The notes below the pieces were generated by a model that was not told the origin of the DNA, did no database searches, and saw only the letters and a list, made by a program, of their open reading frames with translations. Shown piece by piece: positions 21,183 to 32,867 of a stretch of DNA of 64,000 nucleotides; positions within the stretch are counted from its first letter, which is position 1, and each line of letters starts with the position of its first letter. The position numbers were made by a program, and so were the translations under genes. The stretch covers positions 112,961-176,960 of the forward strand of contig JAACJM010000178.1 of assembly GCA_013368315.1 (NCBI GenBank), in the 5' to 3' direction. The stretch comes from Tetrapyrgos nigripes (lineage: Eukaryota; Basidiomycota; Agaricomycetes; Agaricales; Campanellaceae).

Positions 21183-23142
21183 ATGTTCTGGAAGACCCCA
21201 TACACGAAATTTGCTACCCTTTCGGGTCCTCAGAACGCCATCCTATCGGTGTCGTTCTCCGTCGATGGTGACTTTGTCGCCGCTGCGGGTACGTTTGTTA
21301 TTTGATTACCTCCAGCTGCAGGATACTCGCTGATCTCATCTGTTTAGGTTACAGCGGTTGTAACTATATGGGACTTGAAGACATCTCAGGCAGTTCCTAC
21401 ACCCCATCTTCCCTATGAACCCAATGAAAGAAAACACATCCATTGTTCTTCAGCATGGTTGTTCTTTGAAGCTGGCGAGAAACATGTCTTTATATTTGGG
21501 AATATGGCAGGGCAGGTAACACTCTGGCATTGGGATGGCCATGATCACGTTCGTCCATTATAATTCTTTGTTTGCTTTGATTTTTTCAACTCATAGCCTT
21601 TTACCAAAGCAGATGTTTCGTGTGTCTGGAAATCAGAGTGTCTACTGCAATGAGCCAGAACAAGTCATGTCTATGGACGTTCTGCAGGCCAGAGTGCCCG
21701 CCAACAAAGACACTTTCTTTGTTACGTCCACCAACGACTACAGCGTCAGCGTCTGGAAGTTAGATTCCAGTCTTGAACTCAGCAATGTCTTCAAAGCAGA
21801 CCTTCCCCCAGACTTCATCCCGTGGACGGTCCAGTTCTCTCGGGCTTCGTGTACTGTCTTTGCATTCTCCAAGACTGGTGGAAGCTTGTGAGTCATGTTC
21901 CCAACTCTTTCCACCTTTCGAACATGCATATTGATGTTTTTCAGCTTGCAGCTCAATGGTAAGAGCGGAGAACTAGCTTGGATAAAAAAGGAAGGCCTGA
22001 AAAGAATGTAAGTTCTAGAAACACTCACTATTTCCATTTTGGTGGCTAACACATCACTTCTGCAGGGACTCAGTGGCTCTCAATGAGGGTAAAGACATCT
22101 TTGCAGCCTGGACGGGCAAACATGCGGCTGCTTTCCGACTAAGTGATGCCGAACACATCACGACATTTTGAAACAAAGGTTGCTATGTTGCGAACGCGAA
22201 GCAGATTGGCTTTGCTGAAGAAGGCTCTATGATAGTCGTCGGGACCGACTATTCATCGGCGGAAGTCTTTTCTCTCGATACAGGAAGACGTGTGCAGAGT
22301 CTTCCTTACCCAGGAAGATCGCTAGTACATTACATCGCTGTGAGTCTTCCAAGGGGAATGATTCACCTCCATAGCTAATTCTTGTAGACTCTCACCCTTC
22401 CTTCCTCCTATCTCGTCGCTATTGCAGGCTCTACGAAATCCCAACCAGCACAGGTGGTAATTTTCACAAAGAAGCGATTCGTTAGTAAGCCTGGCTCTTT
22501 TCTACACCCATCCGAATACATCGGCAGGAGAGGCTGGATTGCATTCATATGTTTCATGTTAGCTGTATTCTGTATCATGGTACAATTGTTTCCTTTCTCA
22601 TCGTCTTGTTTCTCACTTCTTTCTTCTGTCCCCAGTTTTTCAATTACTATCCAAACTTTTTTCTATTCGGGATTGAATTCTCCGTCTATCCACTCGGTCT
22701 TGGCCTCCACGGTTTTGTCTATATTCCGTGTCTCTCCAAGTACATGTGGAGTTGGCAAAATTCCAACGTCATAGACGCAGCAGTTATTGCAAACTTGGCA
22801 TCTACAGTCACCGTCATTGAGCCGGCCTTCTCCACCGTTACTGTCATTGAGCCAGCCTTCTTTACCGTCACCGTCATCAGGGAAGATTTTGTTACCGTCA
22901 TTGAACAAGTCACCCATACCGTGTTTGAAGCCGTTCCAGTCACCTTCACTTTCACCTCTGCTACAACGATTGTTCCGATGTGCCCGACAGTCATCAGCAC
23001 TATCTCTGTCACCAAGACTCACCTTGACGAGGTCGACAATGTTACCGAGACCATCGCCCCCACAGTCATCAACACTATGTCTGTCACCAAGACTCACCCT
23101 GACGAGGTCGACTATGTCACCGAGACCGTTGCTCTTGATTGA
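21183..23142 (+). pseudogene. WD40-like protein with C-terminal membrane and Thr/Val repeat region, broken
   Basis: The first exon (21183-21288) starts after a pyrimidine-rich leader and ends DGDFVAAAG at a GT donor. Next comes a WD40-type TIWDLKTSQ strand, but one extra base after the acceptor at 21347 breaks frame. Later exons show FGNMAGQVTLWHWDG and STNDYSVSVWKLDSS, separated by 50-70 bp introns. A TGA at about 22170 interrupts the frame between SDAEHITTF and NKG. Near the end are hydrophobic stretches (GWIAFICFMLAVFCIMVQ), then a Val/Thr-rich tail with duplicated units of the type SVTKTHxDEVDxVTET. A beta-propeller anchored in a membrane is the likely ancestral form. It is read as a pseudogene because of the extra base and the stop. 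Confidence 0.6.
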
Positions 23143-23639
23143 TGTGTTTCATGTGGGATAGCGTATACTAGCCCAGTCACCTGCTTTCATCTACTTACTG
23201 TCAATTGTTGTACACTGAAATGCGATATCCTTCTTGCTCAGGTTTCTATAACCGAATTTGAGCTGATTGAAACATATAAGTAACTTTGACGAGTGGGTAT
23301 AACCTACATCGATGGGCGGAAGTAATATCGACGAGTCAAATATATAACATTGACGGCCACATACGGGTACTTGATTAATAAACGACGTAGAAAAATTGCT
23401 TCGAACTCCGCTGAACACTCGGCGCCTGCTTTTTTGAAAGGTCTTCCCTGCCCATGCGCCGTCACAAAACGTCCCTCCTCGGCGCTTGGATCCACATCCC
23501 TCAGAAGGCTAGATCTGATAAACTAAAGGGTTTAAGTATACCATCGACTTGAAGTGTTTCAATTTTTTCGGACAACAGTAAAGATTTGCGAAAGTTTTAA
23601 TTCACCGACATTTTTTCTTCCGCTTCTAGGTCACGAATA
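23143..23639. other. Unassigned AT-rich sequence
   Basis: No coding frame or repeat could be supported. Some GACGAG/GACGGG strings recall the left-arm block near 13340-13390. Confidence 0.35.
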
Positions 23640-24290
23640 GTAGCGAAGGATTACATCTTTTCTTCTGCCTACTTTTGAGTCCTACTGAGCCTGAGCCTAA
23701 GCCAACTGGGCCAAGCCCCTATTCGTGTCCACCGTGAACTATCATTATATACCACAACTCGACCGTCTAGTACCTCCTATATCCTCGCTTGGACGTGCAT
23801 CTCCTCTATACTATAAAAATATCAGTACTACAGATAGGACACCCATATCAGGAAGCCGGACTTATCGTCTTTTTCGGAGGCAATCCATATCCGTAACCAT
23901 GTCCGGAACCTCGATCTGGGGTCTGAACACCAATCAAATACCATCCATATATAGCAACTTTCCGTTCAAATATCTCAGTCATCTACTGAGATTTATATCC
24001 AAGTTACAAATATATCCCGTACACTATCCGTCGAATATCTATTCGGCGTCTATGAGCGTCTAAATTGCCAATAAGGAAATCCGAAGGAATTTCTCATGCT
24101 GCCTCTCTTGCTTTCGTACCGCCACCATGGTGGTACGTTGGCAATGGGCCAGTTGACCTCCCAGTACATCATGGCGCCTGTATGGCTGTCATGTCGTGTG
24201 TGAGGAGGCAGCACTTGGAATGTCTGGGATTGGTGGCGTCTGTGGTACCTTTCCGGTTATCGTGGACATCCAAGGATTGCATCTTTCGCT
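23640..24290 (-). repeat. Inverted copy of the 12279-12910 module
   Basis: Runs antiparallel to 12910-12240 of the left arm, including the reverse complement of GTAGTGGTACG..CAAGAGAGGCAGC and the conserved CATGACAGCCGTACAGGCGCC-like string. It lies in the spacer, outside the main arms. Confidence 0.75.
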
Positions 24291-24720
24291 GTCTTTCCAT
24301 GGCGCCATTTCAGCTGTCGTGGAGTTCATGACAGTCAAATTGGCGAGGGTAGATTTGGGGAAGGAGTTGGAGATGCCTTCGACTGTGAGGATGTTGGGGA
24401 GGGCATCTAAAAGATAAGAGGGCGAGGAGAAAGGTGACTGTTTTTCTGTCTTTCCGTGGTGCCATTTCAGCTGTCGTGGAGTTCATGACAGTCATTTTCG
24501 ACGGGTTGGCGAGGGGTAGGTTGGGGGAAGGAGTTGTAGATGCTTTTGATTAACTTAACCAGTACTGTCTCTCTGCGGCGCTATTCCAGCTGTCGTGGAT
24601 TACGGGACAGTCGACTTGGATTGGCCGGGATTAGAGTGGAGGGTTTTGTTTTCACGACAGTCATTTTCAACAGATTGGAGAGGGCCCGGTAGATTGGGAG
24701 GAGTTAGAGTTGGCTTTTAG
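24290..24720 (+). repeat. 135-160 bp satellite array (spacer copy)
   Basis: Three or so diverged units with GGCGCCATTTCAGCTGTCGTGG and the CTGTCGTG..CATGACAG hairpin. The last unit is the most diverged. Confidence 0.75.
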
Positions 24721-26153
24721 GTGCGTGGAACCGGTTAGCCTTCTGGAATTCGCATTGTGACCACACTGCTTCAGAACTCTGGTCCTCCTTTCATCAGTAA
24801 TGAGGAATCTATCCTCCATCTCGAAGACGCCCGTCAAAAGATCCGACTTTCGGATGTAGTATTTCGCTTGGTGATTCCTGCGCGTGTCCCGGCTCTCTGA
24901 AGTAAGCTCTCCCCTTCTTCCTTGTCTTCTCTGTTCATGAAGTGTTCTAGGTCATCTTGTACATAGTTCAATTTCTCCTCTGGTCTTCCTCGACGATACA
25001 ACGGCAAGGAATAGTCCTTCAAGTGCTTGGGAACAATAACCATCACCCGTGCTTACCTCCAGACGTATTGTTGTTGTTCTTGCCTCCTCGAAACTCCGAT
25101 AATAAACTTCTCCTCCTCCGAGACTAGGATACTCGAGCAGAGCCTTTATCCCATCCATAACCGTAAGACAATCCTGGCGAGGTCTCATACACAGTAATCC
25201 CTATGTCGTTCCCCAAAATCTCTGCAAGCCCTCAAATTCATTCTCACGTCATCATACGCTATCCACAATCTTCTTTAAAACCCTCATTTGCCCATTACCG
25301 CATTGCACAGAACAACAACGACTTCAGCACGGCTCGTCATCCATCCTGCATCCAGCTATTCCTGCACTCTCACGGCCTTTCAGTGTAAGCTTGAGGTCCT
25401 GGAAGACCAATCATGCCAGTGCCAGGAATGCTACCTTAGTGTCTCTCGTCGCCAAAGTGAAGGATCAAAGCTGCCTATGTGACTTTTCACACCTTTTCAT
25501 TATGTGCTCTTTTCTTGCTCCCATACGCTGTGAAACCGTTCCGCACCCTTTAACTTCCCCACTACCACGTCCGTTCATTATCATCCTCTCATACTGCAGT
25601 GACAATTAGTCACTCCTAATGTGCCATCTACCGCATCGAAAAAGTTGTTGCCTTCTGTGTCCCCTATCTAGTACATATATATCATTACTGCCCATGCCGT
25701 CTGCACACTCACCTCTGTTGCAATGTGAGCAAAGTATCGTGAGGGACAAAAGGCATATATCCCAGCCTATTCAGTATGAAAGCACAGTATTATTACATTC
25801 CTTCCATCGTAAAACAATATGGCTCATAAATGATCTACGCATTGATAACAGAGACAGCAAGATGCACAGCGACTTCTACTAGTTCCGTGCATTATATTTC
25901 TTCAAAGTTACCGTTCATATTAAATTACCCGCATATAAGTATCCCTTCGATTCCAGAATTCCATCCAGTTCTTCGTTTGATAGTGCTTCGTTTCTTGACA
26001 ACAATGCATCAATACTATAGTCCCTTCACGATGGTGGCCCGTTGGCCACACTTGGCCACACCATGACTCTGAGTGGCGGTGATTGGTCATCTGGAGTCAC
26101 TTCCTTTGTTTCCCTTGGCATTAAAACTGCTGCGAGACTCTACATCCAGTTTC
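24721..26153. other. Satellite-flanking fragment and unassigned sequence
   Basis: 24940-25215 is related to 46510-46625: both contain CTCATACACAGTAATCCC or a close variant next to a GAGACT..GAGCAGAGCC block, and both follow a satellite array. The minus strand has basic, Glu-rich frames (about 24834-25188) that do not join into a convincing gene. The rest, to 26153, holds no supported gene. Confidence 0.45.
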
Positions 26154-26540
26154 ATCCCTCACTTTCATCAAGGCAAGGTGTGGCTCTTCCTTCCGTTGTA
26201 CTTTTCGTTCAGCTCATTAATCATTGCCACTGCTGTCATCAAAACCGCCCTCATTGTCAAAGAATTGAAGGACGTTTTGACGGACCTCAGAGGCCCAGTC
26301 ATTGTAGAGCCTTCCTCCCCGTGAGTTCGTTGTGTCCATTTCGATCCAGCGTTTACTGACTTCTCTCGATCTCTTTGGTGAAGAGCTCCTTCCTGCATGA
26401 TACAATTGGGACGGTCCGTATTCCAATCTCTAGCTCTAATGTTTTGGGTCTCCTTCATCATCGGGTTCCTTATTGCATTGGTGGAATACGCGCTTGGCTA
26501 CCAAATTACCCAACGACGTGCTTTAGTCTGGGGCCAATGA
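26073..26540 (+). pseudogene. Membrane-protein gene fragment, right arm copy
   Basis: Two exons joined in phase: to 26320 (…RGPVIVEPSS) and from 26384 (ending VWGQ at TGA 26538-26540), with a 63-bp intron. Each exon encodes a strongly hydrophobic stretch: LYFSFSSLIIATAVIKTALI, and MFWVSFIIGFLIALVEYALG. The family is not recognised. The 5' end is uncertain: the ATG at 26073 gives a basic leader, but the copy in the left arm begins only at the shared CACTTTCATCAAG. This copy may be the more complete one, since its 5' flank lies in the spacer. Confidence 0.45.
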
Positions 26541-27639
26541 GAATTTGAGTAGAATCAGTGTGGTTAAGGCGCCTGTAAAAATGTAGTGCAAATTGTTGAG
26601 TCGAATCAGTCTGGTTATGTTTAGGTCTAGTCTGTACATGTAATTCGTGTTCGGATTTTTCTTTGTGAACACGCCTATATAGGGGCACTGATTGACTCAC
26701 CGCTATGATTACCACAACGACAACTTGAAGAGCTCTCATAGCGGCGGGCAGGGTGTTATGTTGTTCAATCTGCAAGACAAAAAAATAAAATAGACCCGTC
26801 AAAGATATATCTATACCCTACCCGTCAAAAAATATATATGCCCGACTGGGCTGTCAAAAATATAGTATGTTTACCCATTCAAGGTAGTCTACTTGTCTTT
26901 TTGCGGCGCCATTCCGGCTGTGGTCTTCAGGTTGGCAAGCTCGATAGCTCTACCATAATGTGCCGATATACCGTTCCCTTATTCTGGGCCTCGTCATCGT
27001 CAGCGATGGCCCACATTTCCTAGTTTTGGAAAGTGTCACGTGGGCGCTCAGTGTGGCTTAAGTCTTTTGAGAATCGACCAAGTCAGCTCAACTGCTCTTG
27101 CAAGTGAGCCACGACCAGTCAAAAGGTGAGTACTCGTTTTCATCTCTTCCTTGATGTCTTTACGTGCTCTTGGGCTTTCCTAGTAATACAACAATGGTAA
27201 GTCTGTTCACTCACTGTGGGAATGGTTCTATTTGACTGATGGATTCTCTTCCTCTTTCTTCACCTCCGTTTTGCATCAAACACCGTTCGATATATTGTCT
27301 ATCCTTGCATGTTCGAACTTCCACTCAGAATTCTCTTCATTCTCCTCCTTTTCCCGATTACACACCGTCTTTCATGCATGTTGATACGACACGATTTCGA
27401 ACGTATTACCTATACTAATTGGTTCGTCTCATTTTGGATCTTCACTCCAACTCCGCTCTCAATAATTTTGTTCTGTTCGGTGCTATTATATGTGGGTTTC
27501 CCGTCCTGTTCCTGTGGCTCTCCAACCTGATTGTACACTGTCTTTCCTGGCCTCTCCTTACCACGACATTGGCCGATCTGTACGTCTCCTTGATTTGTCT
27601 TTTCCTGCTCTAATCCCCTAATCTAATCTTCATTCATAG

Positions 27640-27828
27640 GCTCGAAGACAAATCATACCGCCAGGAGCTCGTCATGCGAAACTCGGCCTGTATGCACTGG
27701 TGACGAACAACCCAAAGGCGTTCAAGATTGGTCTCACGACTCGAGCCTTTAGTCAACGCGCTAGGGAATGGGCAAGGCAGTGCCCCAGCGAAGGATTCCA
27801 GTTGATTTACGGGGTGAATATCTGCCGA
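27640..27828 (+). pseudogene. T5orf172 / GIY-YIG-like domain exon, right arm copy
   Basis: Same exon as 11305-11512, after the acceptor CATTCATAG. It keeps the KIGLTTRAFSQRAREWARQC core. The right copy has TGA at 27826-27828 where the left copy has CGA, a single C to T at CpG, so this copy is broken while the left one reads on to its donor. The following putative exon contains KPCKDC. Confidence 0.45.
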
Positions 27829-28029
27829 TGACATTTGAGGATAGCTGGTAAGTCGGTCTCTGTGGTTCTTTGCTCCTCGCACGCCAATTACCCTTCCTAG
27901 AGCGCAACGCCCACCGGAAAATGAGGACAATCTCCATTCCCACGTATAGAAAACCGTGCAAAGACTGTGAGTTCCCTTTCCAGACCGGTATTTAACGTGA
28001 TGTATCACCGCGACGATTGTTAGGTGAGT

Positions 28030-29320
28030 GGTAACTTTGAGATACTCGATTTTTGCTGTCACTTACATGTCTCCTCGTGCAGTGTACGGTCACTTACAAC
28101 CATTCTGTAGGTGGCCGTGTTCACAGAGAGCTATTCCAGCTAGCGCATGCCGTCGACAACATCCAAGGATTCAAGGTAGTATCGAGGCTGTTGAGGAAGT
28201 TAGGTCGACAGTACGGTCCTTGAACGGTGGAAGTATAAATGTAGTTTTCATGTATATTACTTTCTGGTGGCCAGCAAAATGGCTCGGGGATGGGGTCGGA
28301 CTGTGGGGGCACGTATGTTCGTCCACAGGTCAAGCTGGGCCTTTTAACAATCGGAAGAACTTTCTCATTTAAGCTTTCTCTTGAAGGAATTGAAGTCCTT
28401 TCCATGTTTCTTGACAATAAGATTGATGAAGATTGTAAGCTTGACCTGAGTGAATATAGTAGTTCAAATGCCACCTCAGGAAATAATCTACCATCTCGGT
28501 ACTGTCCCCATAGATTATTCCTTTATTATATTTTTCACTCTTATCATATCTTTTTTTGTTCAATCCTTCGTCCAACGTTCTAATTACCTACAATTGTCAT
28601 TTTACCTCCTTATTCTTTTTCATCTCTTTTAGGCTTACTCCGCCTACCACCGACTCTGAAATCCGAGTATCCGTCTTCGTTCTTCGCACCTACACCTTGA
28701 GCAAGCGTTGTGGGTTTGTGGGCCCCACACTGTGTCGTACTATCATCTGGTGATGTACCGGTCTGAGGATAGAGGATAAGTATTGGTATGAGTAAGTCTA
28801 ACTGCTCTCGAGCATGGTCAAATTTCTCTCCCGTACACTCTTTCTCTGTTCCTTGAAAATCTCCCACTCCTTATGGTTTTATTATATGATTCTCATTACT
28901 GAGGACTCGTATCTGCCGCTGTATACAGTGACCCACACTGACATATTACTATAAAAATATCAGTACTACAGATGTGGACATCCATATCAGGAAGCCGGAC
29001 TTATCGTCTTTTTCGGAGGCAACCCATATCCGTAACCATGTCCGGAACCTCGATCTGAGGTCTGCACAACAACCAAATACCATCCATATATAGCAACTTT
29101 CTGTTCAATATCTCAGTCGTCTATTTAGATTTATATCCAAGTTACAAATATATCCCGTACACTATCCGTCGAATATCTAGTCGGCGTCTATGGGCGCCTA
29201 AATTGCCAATTAGGCAATCCGAAGGAATTTCTCACGCTGCCTCTCTTGCTTTCGTACCACCACCATGGTGGTACGTTGGCAATGGGCCAGTAGACCTCCC
29301 AGTGCACTGTGTGCATCGTT
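28030..29320. repeat. Right-arm modules without a supported gene
   Basis: Mirror of about 9840-11130. Several frames of 60-126 codons are open on both strands in both arms, but they differ between frames, lack splice logic and are not conserved in phase. None is called as a gene. Confidence 0.6.
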
Positions 29321-29323
29321 TTG

Positions 29324-29869
29324 CTGTCTTTCCGTGGCGCCATTTCGGCTGTCGTGGAGTTCATGACAGTCAGATTGGCGAGGGTAGATTTGGGGAAGGA
29401 GTTGGAGATGCCTTTGACTGTGAGGATGTTGGGGAGGGCATCTAAAAGATAAGAGGGCGAGGAGAAAGGTGATCGTTTTACTGTCTTTCCGTGGCGCCAT
29501 TTCGGCTGTTGTGGAGTTCATTACAGTCAATTTCGATGGGTTGGCGAGGGTAGATTGGGGGAAGGAGTTCGCGATGGCTTTCGGGTGCATGGAACCGATT
29601 GATTACATCGGTCTGCTGTCTTTTCGCGGCGCCATTCCGGCTGTCGTGTAGTTCACGACAGTCAATTCCGATGGGTTGACGAGGGGTAGATTGGGGGAAG
29701 GAGTTGGAAATGGCTTTCGGGTGCATGGAACCGGTGATTGCATCGGTCTGCTTTTCGCGGCGCTATTTCGGCTGTCGTGGAGTTCACGACAGTCAATATC
29801 AATGTGTTGGCGAGGGGTAGATTAGTGGAAGGAATTGGAGATGCTTTCGACTGTGAGGATGTTGGGGAG
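29324..29869 (+). repeat. 135-160 bp satellite array (right arm copy)
   Basis: About four units starting at 29324, 29481, 29616 and about 29749. Each contains the CTGTCGTG..CACGACAG type hairpin. It is the inverted counterpart of 9282-9840 and ends the arm. Confidence 0.88.
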
Positions 29870-29923
29870 GGCATCCAAAAGATAAGAGGGCGAGGAGAAA
29901 CGTGAGCTTATTGTATGCTTGTC

Positions 29924-30855
29924 TATGCTTGTCCGTCATGGACAAAATTATTCCCCGCAACTCTCCCCTCATTTTCACACTTCTTGCACTTCCTTTAGCT
30001 ATTTTCAGGCCTATCACTTCCTTTTTGCCAACGCTCGGAATTCCTCACCCTCCCTCATTTTCCCCGCACTTTCCAAATATACATTTGGACTCCCATGCGC
30101 ACTTCTAGCGTGACGTGTGACATCAGCTCACCGCACTTCTTACCCTTCCACACCGCGCACTTTCCTTTCCGCACCGCGCACTTCTTTCACTCTCCACGAT
30201 CCACACTGCCGTGCGCTTCATATTTTTGGAGAAAGAAATGATTCAGATAGTGTAAGTAGACTTTAAATTTAATAGAGACAATTCAAACAAGTATAAGTAA
30301 GTTAAACTTTGGAAAGACGGTAGTAATAATGATCAGAGCGGTAAGTACAATTATACGCGGGAAGCGCATCAAATATTATCTCCGGATGTCAAAGCGCCCC
30401 ATGATCCAAATTGGGAGCAATTGATGAATACGAGTTACTACTGTCTTTGCACAAAAGTTTAATTACTTATACTTGTTTGAATTGCATCTATTAAATCTAC
30501 AGTATAATTCCACTATCAGGTTACAATTACACTATCTGAGTCATTTCTTTCTCCAAAAATTTGAAGTGCGTGGTGTGGATCGTGGAATGTGAAAGTGCGC
30601 GGTGCGGAAAGGAAAGAAGTGCGCGGTGTGGAAGGGTAAGGAATGCGGTGAGCTGATGTCTCACGTCACGCTAGAAGTACGCGCGGGAGTCCAAATGTAT
30701 ATTTGGAAAGTGCGGGGAAAATGAGGGAGGATGAGGAATTCCGAGCGTTGGCAAAAAGGAAGTGATAGGCCTGAAAATAGCTCAAGGAAGTGCGAGAAGT
30801 GTGAAAATGAGGGGAGAGTTGCGGGGAATAATTTTGTCCATGACGGACAAGCATA
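29924..30855. mobile_element. Foldback element with very long inverted arms
   Basis: The left arm from TATGCTTGTCCGTCATGGAC at 29924 pairs with the right arm ending at 30855 for about 330 bp. After small indels the pairing goes on to around 30310/30460, leaving about 150 bp of unpaired centre. It has no coding capacity. The arms contain many GTGCGCGGTG-type strings. Such long arms with a short centre fit a foldback-type or long-TIR MITE; a clear target duplication is not visible. Confidence 0.85.
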
Positions 30856-30960
30856 CTTGTCCATTGTGGACAAAATTATTCCGCACAACTCTCCCCTCAT
30901 TTTCGCATTTCTCGCACTCCTTTTAGCTATCTCCCTCATTTTCCCGGCACTTTCCGAACG
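30856..30960 (+). repeat. Third, truncated copy of the foldback arm
   Basis: Begins CTTGTCCATTGTGGACAAAA and follows the left-arm sequence in direct orientation (ATTATTCCGCACAACTCTCC), then skips ahead to CTCCCTCATTTTCCCGGCAC. It abuts the right end of the foldback element. Confidence 0.75.
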
Positions 30961-31248
30961 TATGCGACCGATTTTCCCATAGTACAAGATCCTTCCTATA
31001 AATAGTAATCGTTACGAGTCGTGTCACGCATGTGACGTCCATTCTCTGCAAGTGCGCGTCGGAGTTGCAGACAAAGGGGCATTTTTGAGGCGCATACTGC
31101 CGTTTACACTGCCATGCTTCAAAAGCCATTCATTCGGCCACTTTCTCTCAGTGAAACGGCAATCAAGGCACTCTGAATCGTTGCCCATTGCCACTGGCAG
31201 TAACTCTTTCTTCATCCTTTACCTCTGCGCACAAAACTCTCCTCCAGA

Positions 31249-31571
31249 ATGCCCAGGGCCAAGAAACCCCAAGCATTGATTAAGTTACAGGGACAGCTTG
31301 GATACAAACTTCGTCAGTACCTACTTTACATTCATAATTTTTTTTTCATGACTAACTCCGTCCCTTAGTGATCTGGGTTGCCTTGGCTGATTTGCTCGTT
31401 CGCGAGTCTGTATCGCCAGCAGAGTTATGTCTGCCCATGCAGTGCCAAGCCAAACTTCTTTCAAGGCCACTTCCTCGGCACTGGAAATCAAAAATCGAGA
31501 CGGTTGTCAGCGAGATGGCATCTTCCAGTTTTTTTTGCATTATGGATGACCGCATTACACTTTGTGAGTAA
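31249..31571 (+). CDS. Small conserved hypothetical protein, paralogue A
   Basis: Exon 1 is 31249-31312 and exon 2 is 31369-31571, joined in phase 1 through a 56-bp GTCAGT..TTAG intron, giving 88 residues. It starts MPRAKKPQ and contains LKxQLGYxL then LIWVALADLLVRESVSPAEL. A paralogue with the same exon-1 length (64 nt), intron position and 5' flank (ACAAAACT..CTCC before the ATG) lies at 36602-36945. The N terminus is basic, followed by an alpha-helical hydrophobic segment and a basic segment ending MDDRITL. The family is not recognised; a small nucleic-acid-binding fold is possible but unproven. The last codons are uncertain because a good donor (GTGAGT) overlaps the stop. Confidence 0.6.
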
Positions 31572-31850
31572 TAGCTCCGATTTTTCATTGACATGGTGAT
31601 TTCTGAAAGAATCTTTTCAGATTGCTAAAACGCACTTCCTTCGCAAAGACAAAGACACTGGGATGCGTAAATGGACTTGTAATCTGGACTATGTAAAGAG
31701 ACTGATAGGCTACTACATTCTACATTATTACCGTACTTAATGAAAAATGAAAGGGAAAAAAGCAGACAGACAACTATTTACGCGGTATCATGCTAAAGTG
31801 AGAGTTCTTGGGGGAATGAACGTTTACTACGCCACGGCACCAAGCGCTGC
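31572..31850. other. Intergenic; may hold a last exon of paralogue A
   Basis: TTTTCAG at about 31614-31620 aligns with the CCTTTCAG before the F-box frame downstream of paralogue B. The following sequence (IAKTHFLRKDK-type frame) is open for about 40 codons, but phase does not match. No other feature is seen. Confidence 0.35.
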
Positions 31851-31851
31851 A

Positions 31852-32280
31852 TCAATCTAAGCAAACACTGACGTTAGAGCAATTTGTGGGGGATATAATA
31901 CGATAGGGATACCTGCGTATTGCGAAATCAGCTGCTCGAACCTCAGCTCCACCACGCAAATTCCGAATGGTAGTGTTCTTTCCAACTGCAGCAACGAGGA
32001 CATCACCTTCTACATCAACACTAGCGAGGGCCTGCAAAGCTTGGTTGACTGGCAGCAATACGTGTCTCTTAAGAAACACACGGAAGGAGTAGCGTTTTCT
32101 TCGATAGATAACGGATACAATGACATCATGGACATAGGGCTGGGTCCTTGGATGAGAGAGCGTATTGAGGACAAGAAGGTGCCGGTGACCTGGTGCAGCC
32201 AAGCTCTCTCAGTAGTATGTAGTTGTGAAGGACGGGTTCGGAGACTGGGCGGGATAGAAACGGGTTCGGACACCTTTATA
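31852..32280 (-). CDS. Hypothetical protein (weak)
   Basis: The minus frame ending at 31852 has a regular pattern: YSFRVFLKRHVLLPVNQALQ, then DVLVAAVGKN and RNLRGGAEVRAADFAIRRY. An upstream segment (SEPVSIPPSLRTR..WLHQ) can join it through a GTCACC..CCCAG intron of about 50 bp in phase 0. No ATG is clear, since the upstream frame opens with GTG. An overlapping plus-strand frame at 32041-32418 is its shadow or a rival. The function is not recognised. Confidence 0.33.
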
Positions 32281-32867
32281 GATGTCCTATCAAGAGATGA
32301 AAAGAAAGGATTAATTAAGAGTTGGGATTTTCAAGATCTGAGAGTAACTACTTACTGTGGCAGTGGGAGTGATGTGAGTCTGGTGCATGCCCATTTTGAA
32401 CGTCTTCTAACGCTGTGAGGGAAAAGAGCAAGTTGCTGAGGTGTCAAAGAAATGGAGGAAGCGTATTTATATACCGGCAATGCGCCATTGAAGCCAGTGG
32501 CTTGAAAAAATCCCTAAGTCCTTTGAGTGATCTTTGTCTGAACCCGCATATTGCATCACTTGCTAAGGGCGGGGATGGTCAGGATAGAGTGATATGCGAT
32601 AGCCTGAGAGGGAGAGAAGAAGTAACACCAGTGTCTGTAGATGGAGGTCAAGAGTTATAACAACTTTTCGATACTTTTCTGCGACTTATAAAAGTAATCG
32701 ACTGGCGATGTAAAAGTTTCGGCAAGTTCCGAAGTTCCAAAACAGGCCAAAAAAGGCGACTTGCCGGCGCCCGGCTATTTGTTCCTTTGTCTTCTCCCAA
32801 ATTTTTGATACAAATGATCATAAAGGATCCAGCGGAATGCCGATGACTGTCTAAATCTTCAACCTCT

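Larger units (their letters stand above)
26154..29869 (-). repeat. Right arm of large inverted duplication
   Basis: Inverted partner of 9282-14022, lacking the 1012-bp block. Colinear mirrored features include the membrane-protein exons, the T5orf172-like exon, the AATCATATAATAAAACC module and the satellite. Confidence 0.92.

Noticed and set aside
22663..23097. 144-codon minus-strand frame
   Set aside because: Antisense of the Thr/Val repeat region of the WD40-like gene; the Gly/Asp pattern is its complement.
28028..28372. 114-codon frame present in both arms
   Set aside because: Equally open frames exist on the opposite strand in the same DNA, no motif or splice logic, and conservation is explained by the recent duplication.
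32041..32418. 125-codon plus-strand frame
   Set aside because: Overlaps the minus-strand hypothetical gene, which has a better residue pattern and a possible intron; not certain either way.
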